DNA of 64,000 bases from Cohnella ginsengisoli (lineage in GTDB: Bacteria; Bacillota; Bacilli; Paenibacillales; Paenibacillaceae): assembly GCF_029525555.1 (NCBI RefSeq), contig NZ_JAPDHZ010000002.1:843868-907867 (forward strand), written 5' to 3'. The position numbers were made by a program, and so were the translations under genes. Numbering within the stretch: the first letter of the stretch is position 1; every line of letters begins with the position of its first letter. The notes below the pieces were generated by a model. It did not search any database. It was not told the origin of the DNA and saw nothing but the letters and a program-made list of their open reading frames with translations. Positions 1-8,857 of the stretch are shown piece by piece.

Positions 1-1369
1 TGCCCACCCCCTCGGCGCTGTCGACGGAAGCCGCGGTGCCGTGCTTCTCGAGTACGAATTGAACGATGGCGAGGCCCAGGCCGCTGCCCGTTCGCGCGGA
101 GCGGGCTTTGTCGGATTTATAGAAACGCTGCCAGATTTTATCGAGCTCCCCGCCGGGAATGCCGACGCCGCGGTCCCGCACGCTGATACGCGCGCGATCT
201 CCGTCGCGAACCGCCTCGACCTGTACCGTACGGCCGTTCGGCGAAAACTGGATCGCGTTCAGCGCGAGATTCGCCAGCACCTGGTCGATCCGGTCCGGAT
301 CCGCCTCGACCCAGAGATCCTCCGCGTCCCCGATCAGCTCGAGCTTGATGCCCCTGCGCCCCGCGTCAGGTGACATGCGGGCGAGCAGTCCGCGGATCCA
401 GCTGCTAAGATTGTACGGCACGGGCGATATCTCGAGCTGTCCGGCCTCCATGCGAGCTACGTCGAGCAGGTCGTTCACGAGCCGGTTCATCCGCTGCGTC
501 TGCTCGCGGACGAGACCCAGGTAATGCATCTCTTTGTCCGGCGGCACGGCGCCGTCCAGCATCGCTTCGACGAAGCCGCCGATCGAGGTGAGCGGCGAAC
601 GGAGGTCGTGCGACACGTTGGCTGAGAACTCTCTGCGCATCCGGTCGAGACTGCCCAGCTCGGCGGACATATGGTTAAGCGAGGCGGCCAATTCGCCGAT
701 CTCGTCGCGATGGCGGTCCGGCAGGCGGATATCGAACTTGCCCTTGGCGATATCCCTGGCCGCCTGCGTCATGCGCCTGAGCCTCGCCGTCATGCCGCGC
801 GAGACGATCAGCACCATGATCGTCGACACCACGAGCATCGTGATCATAATGTTGCGGAACAGACCGCTGAATACGTTGAAATCCTGCTGGAACGCCTGCG
901 AGACGACCAGGATCGTCTGCGCGTTCCAAGTGAGCTCCCCGCCGACCGGACCTGCCGCGATCCGAATCTTCCCTTCGCCCGACGCGTCGCCTGGCCGCCA
1001 ACGCTTGTCCCGGGCCGCCAGCGTTTCCTTCAGCGCCTGCGAATCGAGCTCCACGGTCCCGCCGGCGTTCGGATTGCCCGATTGCAACACGACTTCCCCG
1101 GCGCTATTGAGGATCACGATCGTCCGGTTCGGCCCGCCGCTCATCTGGAGCGCCGACGTCAGCTGCGCGCGGCTCCATTGCTCCCTGTACGCGCTCCTCA
1201 CGAGCGCCGCCGTCACGTCGAGCTGCCGCGCTTCCATCTGGTCGTTGCGGTCCCGCAACTGCGTCCGGACGAAGCGGTCGGAGACGAACATCGTGATGGC
1301 GAAGGAGATGAGCAAAACGGCAAAAAAGGCGAGCAGCAGCTTGACGGTAATGCCGCCGTACCGCCTCAT
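1..1369 (-). CDS. Sensor histidine kinase, partial (C-terminus lies beyond the left edge)
   Basis: Membrane sensor kinase that should phosphorylate the response regulator encoded immediately upstream. About 456 residues are visible. TM1 lies near residues 8-30, an extracellular loop follows, TM2 is near 171-192 and HAMP near 193-245. The phospho-acceptor His254 sits in the H-box NVSHDLRSPL. The ATPase domain shows an N-box (ANLALNAIQ), DRGVGIP and GSGLGLAI. The ATG at 1369 overlaps the stop of the response regulator by 4 bp, so the two are translationally coupled. It is the last visible gene of the operon adaptor-ATPase-permease-regulator-kinase, so it probably senses a substrate of, or envelope stress relieved by, that exporter (inference). 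Only the final residues are missing. Confidence 0.93.
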   Translation of the reverse strand, partial: MRRYGGITVKLLLAFFAVLLISFAITMFVSDRFVRTQLRDRNDQMEARQLDVTAALVRSAYREQWSRAQLTSALQMSGGPNRTIVILNSAGEVVLQSGNPNAGGTVELDSQALKETLAARDKRWRPGDASGEGKIRIAAGPVGGELTWNAQTILVVSQAFQQDFNVFSGLFRNIMITMLVVSTIMVLIVSRGMTARLRRMTQAARDIAKGKFDIRLPDRHRDEIGELAASLNHMSAELGSLDRMRREFSANVSHDLRSPLTSIGGFVEAMLDGAVPPDKEMHYLGLVREQTQRMNRLVNDLLDVARMEAGQLEISPVPYNLSSWIRGLLARMSPDAGRRGIKLELIGDAEDLWVEADPDRIDQVLANLALNAIQFSPNGRTVQVEAVRDGDRARISVRDRGVGIPGGELDKIWQRFYKSDKARSARTGSGLGLAIVQFVLEKHGTAASVDSAEGVG

Positions 1370-2046
1370 GCTCCGCTCACCTCGAATTTGTAGCCTACTC
1401 CCCTTATGGTTTCGATCCGATAATGCTCCGTCATGCCGATTTTCTCCCGGATTCTCTTGATGTGGACGTCTACCGTGCGTGGATCGCCGTCGAACTCATA
1501 GCCCCATACCCGATCCAGAAGCTGGTCCCTGGTGAAAACCCTGCCGGGAATCGAAGCGAGCAGATGAAGCAGCTCCATCTCCTTGGGCGGCAGCGTAAGC
1601 TCGGACCCGCAGCACTCGACGATATAGCGGTCCAGGTCGATCGTCAGGTCGGGTATCCGGATCGGCTCCCGCGCGAACCCCGGCATCGTCCGCCGGAGGA
1701 CGGCGCGCACGCGCGCCATGAGCTCCTTCGGATCGAACGGCTTCACGAGGTAATCGTCCGCGCCGAGCTCGAAGCCCTTGAGCTTGTCGTAGCTCTCGCC
1801 CTTGCCCGTCAGGATGATGATCGGCGTCGAACGCTCGGCGCGGATCTTGCGGCAGACGGCCCATCCGTCCAGCCCGGGCAGCATGAGGTCGAGAATGACG
1901 AGATCGGGAGGCCCGGCGGAAAACAGGTCCCAGCCGTCCTCCCCGTCTCCCGCGACATCGTAGCCGAAGCCTTCGCGCTTCAGGTAGAGGCCGATCAACT
2001 CGCTGATGTACGGATCGTCTTCGATGACGAGTATTTGCGCGGACAA
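1366..2046 (-). CDS. OmpR/PhoB-family response regulator
   Basis: 226-residue DNA-binding response regulator. The receiver domain has acidic residues Glu9, Asp10 and Asp11, phospho-acceptor Asp53 in the stretch LVILDLMLPG, and conserved Lys102 in YLVKPF. A winged-helix trans_reg_C domain fills about residues 130-222, ending with the typical TIRGVGYKFE. It starts 36 bp downstream of the exporter permease stop and overlaps the kinase start by 4 bp. It probably controls its own exporter operon. I cannot tell its target or signal from sequence. Confidence 0.95.
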   Translation of the reverse strand: MSAQILVIEDDPYISELIGLYLKREGFGYDVAGDGEDGWDLFSAGPPDLVILDLMLPGLDGWAVCRKIRAERSTPIIILTGKGESYDKLKGFELGADDYLVKPFDPKELMARVRAVLRRTMPGFAREPIRIPDLTIDLDRYIVECCGSELTLPPKEMELLHLLASIPGRVFTRDQLLDRVWGYEFDGDPRTVDVHIKRIREKIGMTEHYRIETIRGVGYKFEVSGA

Positions 2047-2082
2047 CCGGCCTGCCTCCTTCTATTCTGGCTAACGATTCGA

Positions 2083-3250
2083 TTATTGTCGCAGCGCTTC
2101 GACCGGATTGAGACGGGATGCCCGTCTTGCCGGCAGAAACCCGAACAGTACGCCGACGCCGATCGAAAAGACGACCGCGATCGCCATAATATCGACGGAA
2201 GGCGAAGCGGGAGAACCCATCATGTTGCCGACGAACTTGGATCCCGCTCGCGCCGACCGCCACCCCGGCGATGCCGCCGAGCAGACCGATCATCGAAGCT
2301 TCTACGAGAAACTGAAACAAAATGTCGCGCTGCTTGGCCCCGAGCGACTTGCGGATGCCGATCTCCCGCGTGCGCTCCGTGACCGAGACGAGCATCATGT
2401 TCATGACGCCGATGCCGCCGACGAGCAGCGAGATGGCCGCCACGTAAGTAAGCAGCGTCGACACCGAAGTCGATACCGACGTGATCGTCTCGAGCAGATC
2501 CTGTTGATTGAATACATTATAGCTGTCTTCGTCGTTGCGGAAAAAGGACTTGAGATTGCTCTCGAGCGCCGTCTGTACCTTGTCAACGTTTTTCTCGCTG
2601 TCGACCTGCACGTAGATCGTGCGGATCGCGTCGGTCTGAAGCACGACGCGCGCCGTGGACAGCGGCACGATGACGACGTTGTCGCTCGATCCGTTCGTCG
2701 TGCTGCCTTTCGAGGCGAGGACGCCGACGATCTTGTACGGAATGCCGTTCAGCGAAATTTTGCTGCCGACCGGGTTGCTCATCTTCAGCTCGGTCGCGAC
2801 CTCGGAACCGACGACGGCCACCTTCTGCTTGAACGAATCGTCGATGTCCATGATGAAGCGTCCTTGCGCGACTTCGTAGTCGCGAATGTCGGCGAAGGCC
2901 GACGTCGTCGCGTTGACGGACGCGGAGTAGGTCAGCGTGCCCGACTTCGCGGTCACGTTGCCGCTGATGTTCGGCGCATAGCTGTCGACGTTGTCCACGT
3001 CCGCCAGCGACTGCACGTCGGTAGGCTTGATGCTGGTAACCGCGCCACGGCCGACGACGTTCACGGTCAGCATGTTCGTGCCGAGGCCCTGAAGCTGGCT
3101 CTTGACTTGCTCCGAGGTGCCGTTGCCGATCCCGACCATGATCGTCACCGACGCGACCCCGATCAGAATGCCGAGCACGGTGAGCAGCGTGCGAAGCGGT
3201 TGGGCGCGTACGCTCCCCCAAGCCATGCGGATGCCTTGGCTCAGCTTCAT
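2083..3250 (-). CDS. MacB-type ABC transporter permease (one frameshift)
   Basis: Membrane subunit of a MacAB/YknXYZ-like exporter, about 388 residues once the frame is repaired. The order is an N-terminal TM helix (about 17-40), an extracytoplasmic MacB periplasmic-core-like domain, then three C-terminal FtsX-type TM helices. The cytoplasmic loop motif [14 protein letters not shown] is characteristic of the family. The frame breaks at the CCC at 2243-2245; removing one base restores a normal C-terminus ([15 protein letters not shown], ending in LNPVEALRQ) and a TAA stop at 2083. Without the repair translation runs on uselessly through the response regulator. The ATG overlaps the ATPase stop by 4 bp. 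Family assignment is secure; the exported substrate is unknown. Confidence 0.9.
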
Positions 3251-3951
3251 GAAGCGACGCTCCTCTCTTCGGTCAGCTTGCCGTCCTGGATGCGCACGAC
3301 GCGATGCGCCTGCTCGGCGACCTTCGGGTCGTGCGTGATGAGCACGATCGTGTTCCCTTCGGCGTTCAGCTCTTTGAGCAAACCGATGACGTCCCGGCTC
3401 GTCTTGCTGTCGAGCGCGCCCGTCGGTTCGTCCGCCAGCAGCAGCGGCGGTCGTCCGGCGAGCGCCCTGGCGATGGCGACGCGCTGCTGCTGGCCGCCCG
3501 ACAGCTGGTTCGGGACGTGATACATGCGCTCGCCGAGCCCCACTTTCTCGAGCGCCTCCTTCGCGAGCGCCCGGCGTTCGCGGCCGGACATGCCGCGATA
3601 GATAAGCGGCAGCTCGACGTTTTCGATCGCCCGAAGACGGGGCAGTAAGTGAAAGCTTTGAAAGATAAAGCCGATCTTGTTGTTGCGAATGTTCGCCAGC
3701 TTATTGTCGCTCAGCTTGCCGACCTCGGCGCCGTCCAGCGTATACTTGCCGCTGGTCGGCGTATCGAGGCAGCCGAGCACGTTCATGAGCGTCGACTTGC
3801 CCGAGCCCGAAGGCCCGATGATCGCCATGAAGTCGCCTTTATTGACCGTAAGCGTAATGCCGTCGAGCGCGTTCAGCGTCTCTCCGGCCAGCGTGTACTT
3901 CTTGAATACGTCCTCCATGGTGATCAGAGGAGAGGGCGCGGACTTGCTCAT
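3247..3951 (-). CDS. MacB-type ABC transporter ATP-binding protein
   Basis: 234-residue ATPase of the LolD/MacB family that drives the exporter. Walker A is GPSGSGKST (46-54), the Q-loop Gln is at 98, the ABC signature LSGGQQQR at 150-157, Walker B LLLADEP at 170-176, and the H-loop His207 in ITHDP. I chose ATG at 3951 because GGAGGT, embedded in the last codons of the adaptor gene, lies 10 bases upstream; longer in-frame starts would lie inside the Gly-rich tail of the adaptor and match no ABC protein. The gene ends in a 4-bp overlap with the permease start. Confidence 0.95.
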   Translation of the reverse strand: MSKSAPSPLITMEDVFKKYTLAGETLNALDGITLTVNKGDFMAIIGPSGSGKSTLMNVLGCLDTPTSGKYTLDGAEVGKLSDNKLANIRNNKIGFIFQSFHLLPRLRAIENVELPLIYRGMSGRERRALAKEALEKVGLGERMYHVPNQLSGGQQQRVAIARALAGRPPLLLADEPTGALDSKTSRDVIGLLKELNAEGNTIVLITHDPKVAEQAHRVVRIQDGKLTEERSVAS

Positions 3952-3955
3952 GTTG

Positions 3956-5560
3956 TCATCGACCTCCCGCCGAGCCTGTGCCTGTCCGGGCGCCGGTGCC
4001 GCCGGTACGGTTGCCGCCTGCGCCGCCGAAGTTGCCGCTCCCGAAGTTGCCGCCGCCCGCCGGGAACGCGCCGCCCCCGAAGCCGCCGCCAAAGCCGAAG
4101 CCCGTCTGCTGCTGATTGCCAGAGCTGGCCGATACCGTCACGGGGATCAGCACCGTCTGGCCTTCGGTCAATCCGGTCAATACCTCGACTTGCGAATCCG
4201 TCGTGATGCCAACCGTAATCTCTTTGAGGGAAAAATTCGCGCTCGCCGCTCCTGCCGCCGTCTGGCCTTGGCCGTTCCTTGTAAAGCCGCCCCCAGCCGT
4301 GCCATAGCCGCCTTGACGGCCTGCGCCGCCATTGGCGCCTTGTGCGCCGGCTGCGTTGCCGCCTGGCGCTGCGCCCGCCGGCAGTTCAGGCACATCGCCG
4401 CCCGCTGCTTGATCGCCTGCCGCTTGCCCGCCTGACGTCTGGCCTCCAGCCGCTTGTCCGCCGGCTGCCTGACCGTTAGCTGCCTGACCGCCGGTTCCCT
4501 GGCTGCCTGCAGCCTGGTCGCCGCTTGGCGCTTGCCCACCTGCCCCCTGCCTCCCTCCAACTTGACCGCCTGCAGTCTGACCCCCAGCTGACTGGCCGCC
4601 TGCCGTTTGCCCCGTCGTGGTCCCGTCCGCAGGGACGCGCACGAAATACTTCGTGCCCATCTGCATGACCGCCTCGACCGGCACGAGCAGCGCGTCCTGC
4701 TTCGACTCGATGACGACGTCGACGCTTCCGTTCATGCCCGGCATGACGCCGTCCGTCTTATCCAACCGCACCGTGACGGGGAACGTCGCGACGCCGTTCG
4801 TGGAGGTGCCTTCTTTGGCGATCCCGGTCACCTTGCCCGTGAACGTCTGTCCGCTGAGCGCATCCATCGTAATATTCGCGCTTTGCCCGACCTTCAGCTG
4901 CGAGATATCGAGCTCGTCCGCCGAGATCTGGATGTCCAGCTTGTCGTAGTTCACGATCGTGAACGCTTCGGTCTGGCCGTTCACCGCGTCGCCGTCCTTG
5001 ATGTTCACGTCCGTAACCGTGCCGTCGATCGACGCGACGATCGGGTCGGGCGCCTTCGCTTTTTCCTTCGTATCCTGCATGTCCAGCTGCGTCTGCTTGA
5101 TGTTCAGCTGGATCGTCTTGATGCTCATCTCGGCCGATTCGATATCGGCCTGCTCGGCGCTGGAGATTTGCAGAGACTTCCATTTTTCCTGAGCCTGCTC
5201 CAGTTGCATCTGAAGCTGCTCGAGGCTAAGTTCCGACTTGCTAAGGGACAAACTGACGTCCTCGCCCTCGAAAGTCGCGAGCACCGCCCCCTTTTTAACC
5301 GCCTGGCCTTCCGCGACCTTGACCGTCTCCACCGTCGCGGCCTCGGACGGCTTTATCGTTTCCGATTCGCTGACTTCAACGGCGCCGCTGCCGGAGACGC
5401 TTTTGGTGATCGTCCCTTTAGTCACGCGGGATTGGGTGAAGGACGGACCGCTCGTCGCCGCCTTCGTGTCCTTGGACGTATACCACCAATAGCCTCCGCC
5501 GCCGGCCGCGATCAGGCAGACGATCACGATCCAGGCGATCCACTTTCTGCTCTTCCTCAT
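3956..5560 (-). CDS. MacA/HlyD-type efflux adaptor with a large Gly/Gln/Ala-rich insertion
   Basis: 534-residue membrane-anchored adaptor for the adjacent ABC exporter. The TM anchor is at about residues 9-24. A barrel-sandwich (lipoyl-like) domain with a short coiled-coil hairpin lies at about 45-205, and a beta-barrel follows to about 310. The fold is then interrupted by a 130-residue low-complexity stretch (about 311-442) made of degenerate AAGGQ-type pentapeptides. The last beta strands resume at about 443-475, and a second Gly/Phe-rich tail ends the protein (480-534). Family members normally run about 350-420 residues, so the excess is this repeat material. It heads a five-gene operon. 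A 17-bp perfect palindrome lies about 80 bp upstream. Confidence 0.9.
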   Translation of the reverse strand: MRKSRKWIAWIVIVCLIAAGGGGYWWYTSKDTKAATSGPSFTQSRVTKGTITKSVSGSGAVEVSESETIKPSEAATVETVKVAEGQAVKKGAVLATFEGEDVSLSLSKSELSLEQLQMQLEQAQEKWKSLQISSAEQADIESAEMSIKTIQLNIKQTQLDMQDTKEKAKAPDPIVASIDGTVTDVNIKDGDAVNGQTEAFTIVNYDKLDIQISADELDISQLKVGQSANITMDALSGQTFTGKVTGIAKEGTSTNGVATFPVTVRLDKTDGVMPGMNGSVDVVIESKQDALLVPVEAVMQMGTKYFVRVPADGTTTGQTAGGQSAGGQTAGGQVGGRQGAGGQAPSGDQAAGSQGTGGQAANGQAAGGQAAGGQTSGGQAAGDQAAGGDVPELPAGAAPGGNAAGAQGANGGAGRQGGYGTAGGGFTRNGQGQTAAGAASANFSLKEITVGITTDSQVEVLTGLTEGQTVLIPVTVSASSGNQQQTGFGFGGGFGGGAFPAGGGNFGSGNFGGAGGNRTGGTGARTGTGSAGGR

Positions 5561-5640
5561 CCTAGACGACCTCCTATGTACGATAAGAGGAGACTAGCAG
5601 ACTTGCGTGAATTAAAGATGAACATGGACTGAAAGCTAGA

Positions 5641-5657
5641 TGAAAATGCCATTTTCA
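5641..5657. promoter_or_regulatory. Perfect 17-bp palindrome upstream of the exporter operon
   Basis: TGAAAATG-C-CATTTTCA, 8-bp arms around one base, about 80 bp upstream of the adaptor start. It is a plausible operator for the response regulator of the same operon, but no known binding consensus was matched. Confidence 0.4.
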
Positions 5658-5798
5658 AGCCTCTTCCCAGGAAAAACGCGAGCGGCTTTCCTCACACGCT
5701 CCCGCTCCGACGATACCCGGCATAAGCAGGTTGAAGCACGATAGAATGAGCCGCGACGCGATCGCGCCCAATGCGACGGGACGGCGTTAAGCATTGGC

Positions 5799-5834
5799 AA
5801 AAAAAGCTGCCTCCCCGCGAAGGAAAGGCAGCTT
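5799..5834 (-). terminator. Rho-independent terminator after the second two-component operon
   Basis: Read on the minus strand, a 9-bp stem AAGCTGCCT/AGGCAGCTT with a GC-rich loop is followed by a run of seven T just past the kinase stop at 5842. Confidence 0.85.
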
Positions 5835-5841
5835 GACGAAT

Positions 5842-7413
5842 TCAGGCTTCGAGCAATCGAATCGTAAAGGTGGTTCCCAGGCCCGGCTCGCTCGTGACCG
5901 TAATCCCGCCGCCGAGCGCGTCGACGATCGACTTGGAGATCGACAGGCCGAGTCCGGCGCCCCCGTACTTGCGCGTACGGGAAGAGTCGCTGCGGTAGAA
6001 GCGGTCGAATACGTAAGGCAGGTGCGCGGCGTCGATGCCCGAGCCATTGTCGCCAACGTCGAGATGCACGCGTCCGTCCAAGCGACGGATCGAGAGCGTG
6101 ATCTCGCCCTCGTCCGCATCGGTATGCTGGACGGCATTGTGAAATAAATTGAGCACGACCTGCTTGATCTTATCCGGATCGTACAGGCAGTACATGCCTT
6201 CCTGCAGCGCGAACTCGACCTCGCGGGCGCCTGCCAGCATCCGCAGCTGCGGCTCCATCTCGCGCAGCGTGTCGGTCAGATTGCCGCGCACGGCATGGAC
6301 GCCGCCCCGTTGATCGAGCTTCGCCAGCGTCAGCAGGTCCCCGACCAGCTTGCGGAGCCGCTCCGACTCGCCGTGCATGCTGCGAAGCGCGCGCTCAAGC
6401 TGCTCGGGATTGTTCGATGCGCCCCGCAGCAGCACCTCCAGAAAGCCGTGAATCGAAGTCAGCGGCGTTCGCAGCTCATGCGAGGCGTCCGCCACGAATT
6501 GCCGCATATGCTCCTTCGCTTCCTTCTCGGTCTCGAACGCATCGTTAAGCCGCGCCAACATGCCGTTGAAGGAGGCGGACAACCGTCCGATCTCCACCGG
6601 CTTCGCGATGGCCGGGAATTGTTCGTCCAGGTTGCCGGCGTCGATCCGTTCGACCTTGTCGACCAGTTCGGACAGCGGCGTTAGCGTGCGACGCAGCACG
6701 GGGAGCAGCGTGAGCAGCCCCGCGAACAGCGCCAGCAGCGAGAGACCGCCGAACATCAGCAGCTGGCCGTTGAGCGTTTTCTTCAGTTCTTCCGTACCCG
6801 TGCTGATCTGGATGACGCCGGAGCCTTGTCCGTCCTTGCCGAGCGAACGAAGCACCACGAGCTGCTCCCGGCCCTCCGCGTCTTTGACGATTCGGTAGTC
6901 CGCGCCCTGGGGCTCGCCCTCTCCGCCGTTCATGGCCGCCTGGTAAGTCTCGTCGGAGAGCCGCGGCGGCTCCGCCTGATCCGTCCATTCGGACAGCGTC
7001 GTGAAGCTCAGATCGGTCCCGATCAGGGCGACGGTCGCATCCGGGACGTAATAGCGGCCTCGCATCTCGCTGGATGCGTCCGTTTGTCCAGATTCCCCGT
7101 TTCTCCAGTCGTCCGTATCGTCCGCGTCCTTCGGTATGCCGGCGCCCAGTCCGAACCCGGACTTCGCTGCGCGGTCGACGCCGCCGGCGCCATGTCCCTG
7201 GCGATCCCGCCAGATGTCCGGCGGCAGCGACAGGATCTGGCTTCGGAGCGCGGAAGCCTTGTTTTCGTATGTGAACTTGCGCATGAGAACGTACTGGAAC
7301 AATCCGATGAACACCAGCAACACTGCCACCACGAGCAGCGACCGCGACAGCAGCTGGAAACCCAGCGAGCCCTTCAGTTGCGTTCGGGGGGCGCTCACGG
7401 ACGCCCGCCTCAT
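5842..7413 (-). CDS. Sensor histidine kinase (HAMP, HisKA, HATPase)
   Basis: 523-residue membrane kinase. TM1 is at about 26-44, a long (about 170-residue) extracytoplasmic sensor domain follows, TM2 is at about 217-240 and HAMP at 241-292. The H-box is FVADASHELRTPLTSI with phospho-acceptor His312. The catalytic domain shows NLFHNAVQHT, DNGSGID and GGAGLGLSIS. The start codon overlaps the stop of the upstream response regulator by 4 bp. The architecture is that of an EnvZ/YkoH-like kinase; the signal is unknown. The pair sits between apt and the exporter operon and is separately terminated on both sides, so it is its own transcription unit. Confidence 0.95.
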   Translation of the reverse strand: MRRASVSAPRTQLKGSLGFQLLSRSLLVVAVLLVFIGLFQYVLMRKFTYENKASALRSQILSLPPDIWRDRQGHGAGGVDRAAKSGFGLGAGIPKDADDTDDWRNGESGQTDASSEMRGRYYVPDATVALIGTDLSFTTLSEWTDQAEPPRLSDETYQAAMNGGEGEPQGADYRIVKDAEGREQLVVLRSLGKDGQGSGVIQISTGTEELKKTLNGQLLMFGGLSLLALFAGLLTLLPVLRRTLTPLSELVDKVERIDAGNLDEQFPAIAKPVEIGRLSASFNGMLARLNDAFETEKEAKEHMRQFVADASHELRTPLTSIHGFLEVLLRGASNNPEQLERALRSMHGESERLRKLVGDLLTLAKLDQRGGVHAVRGNLTDTLREMEPQLRMLAGAREVEFALQEGMYCLYDPDKIKQVVLNLFHNAVQHTDADEGEITLSIRRLDGRVHLDVGDNGSGIDAAHLPYVFDRFYRSDSSRTRKYGGAGLGLSISKSIVDALGGGITVTSEPGLGTTFTIRLLEA

Positions 7414-8093
7414 GGCAGATCGATCCTGTAGCCCGCGCCGCGCAGCGTGCGGATCAGCTGATGCTCCTTATCGCCGAGCTTCTCTCGCAGCGAGCGGATG
7501 TAAACCTCGACGATATTTTCGTCGCCTCCGAAATCGTAACCCCAGACCTTGTCGAGAATGAGCGCCTTGCTCAGCACGATGCCATGGTTGATGACCATGT
7601 ATTTGAGCAGCTCGTATTCGGTCGGGGACAGCTCCAGCACCCGGCCGCTAAGGCTGATCTCCTTGCGCCGGTCGTCGATGCTGATCGGACCGAATACGGC
7701 TTGGCCGGACATGAGCGGAAATTGGTTGCGAACCCGCGCGTGAATGCGCGCCAGCAACTCTTCGAAGCTGAACGGCTTGGACATATAGTCGTCGGCGCCC
7801 AGCAGAAGCCCCTTGACCCGATCGTCCACCTCGTCCTTGGCCGTCAGCATGATGACCGCCACGTTCTCGGTTTTCTTCAGCAGCTTGCAAGCCTCGAAGC
7901 CGTCCATGCCCGGCATCATCACGTCCAGGATGGCGACATGCGGTTTGAAGCTCTTGGCCAGGTTGATCGCCGTCATCCCGTCGGGTGCGGTCTGTACCTC
8001 GAATCCTTCGTTGATCAATCCCAATTCCAAAAATTGCAAAATGTTCGGCTCGTCGTCTACGGCGAGAATGCGTATGCCCTTTATTTGATTCAT
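7410..8093 (-). CDS. OmpR/PhoB-family response regulator
   Basis: 227-residue regulator. The receiver has Asp13/Asp14, phospho-acceptor Asp57 in AILDVMMPGM, and the conserved Lys in YMSKPFSFEE. A C-terminal winged-helix domain ends TLRGAGYRIDLP. It overlaps its partner kinase by 4 bp. It is the first gene of a two-gene operon flanked by terminators. The regulon is unknown. Confidence 0.95.
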   Translation of the reverse strand: MNQIKGIRILAVDDEPNILQFLELGLINEGFEVQTAPDGMTAINLAKSFKPHVAILDVMMPGMDGFEACKLLKKTENVAVIMLTAKDEVDDRVKGLLLGADDYMSKPFSFEELLARIHARVRNQFPLMSGQAVFGPISIDDRRKEISLSGRVLELSPTEYELLKYMVINHGIVLSKALILDKVWGYDFGGDENIVEVYIRSLREKLGDKEHQLIRTLRGAGYRIDLP

Positions 8094-8231
8094 CGCGATA
8101 TCGCTCCTCTGCGTTGCCCGCTATTCGTGTATTCCCATTATGCTTCGAGGCGCTGAAGCGCCTCTGAGGCGATGCTGAAGATCGGCTGAAGATCAAGCGA
8201 ATCGAACGCTCGGGAAAGGGAACGAGGCCGC

Positions 8232-8270
8232 AAAAAAGGCCGGACGCTCCGGCAGGCGGAACGTCCGGCC
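8232..8270 (-). terminator. Rho-independent terminator of apt
   Basis: Minus-strand stem GGCCGGACG/CGTCCGGCC, extended by imperfect pairs, with a T6 run, 36 bp after the apt stop. Confidence 0.88.
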
Positions 8271-8305
8271 TCGGCGGCTGTGCCGCGATTCGCCGCGTTA
8301 TTCGG

Positions 8306-8818
8306 TTAGTATTGGACGAGCGACTCGAGGCGCGCGCCCTTAAGCTTGTCCCGTCCATCGAGATAGCTCAGCTCGATCAGGAAGGAGGCGCCGACGATCT
8401 CGCCGCCAAGCTGCTCGATGAGCTTGATCGTCGTCGCGATCGTGCCCCCCGTAGCCAGCAGATCGTCCGCGATGAGCACGCGCTGGCCGGGCTTGATCGC
8501 GTCCTTGTGCACGGCCAGGGTGTCTTTGCCATACTCCAGGTCGTAGCCGGCCTCTACCGTCTCGCCGGGAAGCTTGCCCGACTTGCGAATCGGCACGAAA
8601 CCGACGCCCAGCGCCAGCGCGAGCGGCGCGCCAATGACGAAGCCGCGCGCTTCGGGACCGGCGACGATATCGATCTCCCAGTCCTTTACGCGTTCTTTGA
8701 GTTCGTCGATGGCGGCGCGGTATACCTCGCCGTTGTTAAGCAGGGTCGTAATATCCTTGAATCGGATCCCGGGTACGGGGAAATCGGGAATAACGCGAAT
8801 ATATGGTTTAAAATCCAT
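8306..8818 (-). CDS. apt: Adenine phosphoribosyltransferase
   Basis: 170-residue cytoplasmic purine-salvage enzyme that converts adenine plus PRPP to AMP. The PRPP loop [13 protein letters not shown] and the N-terminal FKDITTLL typical of Apt are present. I prefer ATG at 8818 (protein begins MDFKPY, like other Apt proteins, 10 bases after GGAG) over a TTG six bases upstream. It follows recJ as in B. subtilis, but the next gene is not relA: a strong terminator and a two-component system follow instead. Confidence 0.96.
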   Translation of the reverse strand: MDFKPYIRVIPDFPVPGIRFKDITTLLNNGEVYRAAIDELKERVKDWEIDIVAGPEARGFVIGAPLALALGVGFVPIRKSGKLPGETVEAGYDLEYGKDTLAVHKDAIKPGQRVLIADDLLATGGTIATTIKLIEQLGGEIVGASFLIELSYLDGRDKLKGARLESLVQY

Positions 8819-8857
8819 TCTCAAATCGCTCCTTCAGAACAAGTTCGCCAGCTTGCA

